Shown here one piece after another: positions 63,018 through 64,000 of a stretch of DNA of 64,000 bases (positions within the stretch are counted from its first letter, which is position 1; each line of letters begins with the position of its first letter). The notes beneath the pieces were generated by a model. The model saw only the letters and a list, made by a program, of their open reading frames with translations, did no database searches and was not told the DNA's origin. Location: NCBI GenBank assembly GCA_004554775.1, contig SFKI01000003.1, positions 62,001 to 126,000 of the forward strand. Reading direction: 5' to 3'. The translations under genes were made by a program, and so were the position numbers. The DNA is from Subdoligranulum variabile. Lineage in GTDB: Bacteria; Bacillota; Clostridia; Oscillospirales; Ruminococcaceae.

Positions 63018-64000
63018 TCGATCCCCGCCAGGTCATAGTGGTCCAGCCAGTCCTTGGCAGTCTCACAGACGCCGCGCAGGCAACTTTCCTCAAACGGGCT
63101 GGTCAGGTTGGCATTTTGCAGCAGTTCGGTAAACACGCGGCTGCCGCCCTGGCGGGTGTAGGCCATGTAGTGGTCCCAGGCATTGGCGCGGTCTTTCTGC
63201 ATCAGTGCCCAGATCTGCAAGCTGACGGTCTGCGCCAGGCAGTAGTCGATGTAGTAGAACGGGCTCTGGTAGATATGCATCTGGCGCTGCCAGTATTCAC
63301 CCGCACCGTAGAACGGGATCTCGCCGTCCAGGCGCATCCATGGCTGGTAGATCGCGGCCAACTCTTTCCAGGTTTCGTGACGCTCGGCAGGAGTCATGTC
63401 GGGCTTTTCGTAGACGATGTGCTGGAAGTGGTCGACCATCGTGCCGTAGGGGATGAAGGTCAGCGCCCCGGCCAGATGGCTGTAGCGGAACTTACGGGCG
63501 TCCTCGCCGAAGAAGCCCTCGGCCCAGGGCCAGGCCAAAAACTCCATCGACATTGAGTGGACCTCGCAGCCTTCCATGCTGGGCCAGACGGTGGAATACG
63601 GGATGCGCTTGCGGTTCATATAGGCGGCAAAGGCGTGCCCGGCCTCGTGGGTAACGACCTCAACATCGTGCTGCGTGCCGTTAAAGTTGGCGAAAATAAA
63701 CGGCACTTCGTAATCATCCAGGCTGGTGCAGTAGCCGCCGCCCGCCTTGCCGGGGGTGGAGAGCAGATCCATCAGCTCATCGTCCAGCATCTTGTGGAAG
63801 AACTCAGCCGTTTCGGGCGAGAGCTCCTCGTAGAATTTTTTCCCCTGTGCCACGATCGCATCGGCATCTCCGCAGGGCTTGGGGTTGCCGCTGCGGAACA
63901 TCAGGGCGTTGTCGGCAGCGTTCATCGGGTACTGCTTGCCCAGGCGCTTGGCCTGCTCGCGGTAGATGCTGTCGGCCACGGGAACGAGATATTTCACCAC
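63014..64000 (-). CDS. pepF: M3-family oligoendopeptidase, C-terminal part (cut by window edge)
   Basis: A cytosolic zinc metallopeptidase that cleaves short peptides. The visible C-terminal ~328 residues include the zinc-binding HEAGH (about residue 140 of the fragment) and the third ligand region in SMEGCEVHSMSMEFLAWPW. The conserved YQSPFYYIDYCLAQTVSLQIW near the end is also visible. The N-terminus lies beyond 64000. It is next to the oligopeptide importer, so it may digest imported peptides. Confidence 0.9.
   Translation of the reverse strand: MVKYLVPVADSIYREQAKRLGKQYPMNAADNALMFRSGNPKPCGDADAIVAQGKKFYEELSPETAEFFHKMLDDELMDLLSTPGKAGGGYCTSLDDYEVPFIFANFNGTQHDVEVVTHEAGHAFAAYMNRKRIPYSTVWPSMEGCEVHSMSMEFLAWPWAEGFFGEDARKFRYSHLAGALTFIPYGTMVDHFQHIVYEKPDMTPAERHETWKELAAIYQPWMRLDGEIPFYGAGEYWQRQMHIYQSPFYYIDYCLAQTVSLQIWALMQKDRANAWDHYMAYTRQGGSRVFTELLQNANLTSPFEESCLRGVCETAKDWLDHYDLAGIE

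Overview
The window reads as chromosomal DNA from a GC-rich gut Firmicute of the Oscillospiraceae, closest in style to Gemmiger, Subdoligranulum or Faecalibacterium. This is inferred from gene content (ricT/holB/darA cluster, ECF S components, PTS, spore-clade regulators), Firmicute-type sigma-A promoters and AGGAGG ribosome sites, a PhoP-type TTTACA box, a CIRCE element and an ARG box. The genus is a guess. No prophage, integrase, transposase or CRISPR array is present.

Layout. 1-8 kb: end of an N-acetylglucosamine-type PTS gene, an aminotransferase, a PfkB sugar kinase, nnrE with an HTH gene, and two AI-2E-family transporters. 8-13 kb: ferredoxin and the leftward rhomboid-like/darA/holB/ricT cluster, with a group of DnaA-box-like sites upstream. 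13-20.7 kb: cardiolipin synthase, a NUDIX gene, pckA, CIRCE-controlled hsp20, and a decayed ADP-ribose locus (truncated ADP-ribosylglycohydrolase, frameshifted macro-domain gene, Sel1 protein).

20.8-30 kb is a phosphate regulon. phoR, phoP and a Na/Pi symporter gene run left; pstS-pstC-pstA-pstB-phoU run right; TTTACA-type Pho boxes lie in the divergent gap. PstS has its two half-domains in swapped order, and a small MITE sits between pstS and pstC. 30-41.6 kb: a frameshifted hybrid kinase, a large XRE regulator, ADP-ribose NUDIX, trmN6, phosphoglucomutase, tRNA-Arg(ACG), a TetR gene, a frameshifted KTR gene, an RNHCP gene behind an apparent translational attenuator, ogt, a HAD hydrolase and ilvE.

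41.6-42.8 kb holds no gene but carries a possible structured RNA, a second MITE copy, palindromic repeats and a perfect ARG box. 42.8-50.8 kb is a complete argG-H-C-J-B-D-F run that makes arginine from glutamate-derived intermediates by the acetyl-recycling route. 51-54.4 kb: two ECF S components, a YitT protein and an aldo/keto reductase. 54.6-62.3 kb: an oligopeptide ABC operon (oppA-B-C-D-F plus a small membrane protein), followed at the right edge by an M3 oligoendopeptidase that could digest imported peptides.

Intergenic regions are rich in repeats: a REP/BIME-like palindrome family with GTAGGGGCG outer arms and covarying cores (about 11 loci), a GGCTCCCC/GGGGAGCC family, a GATTGACCCC repeat and the two MITEs. 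Three genes are broken by one extra base in a short homopolymer, so sequencing error should be excluded before calling them pseudogenes.
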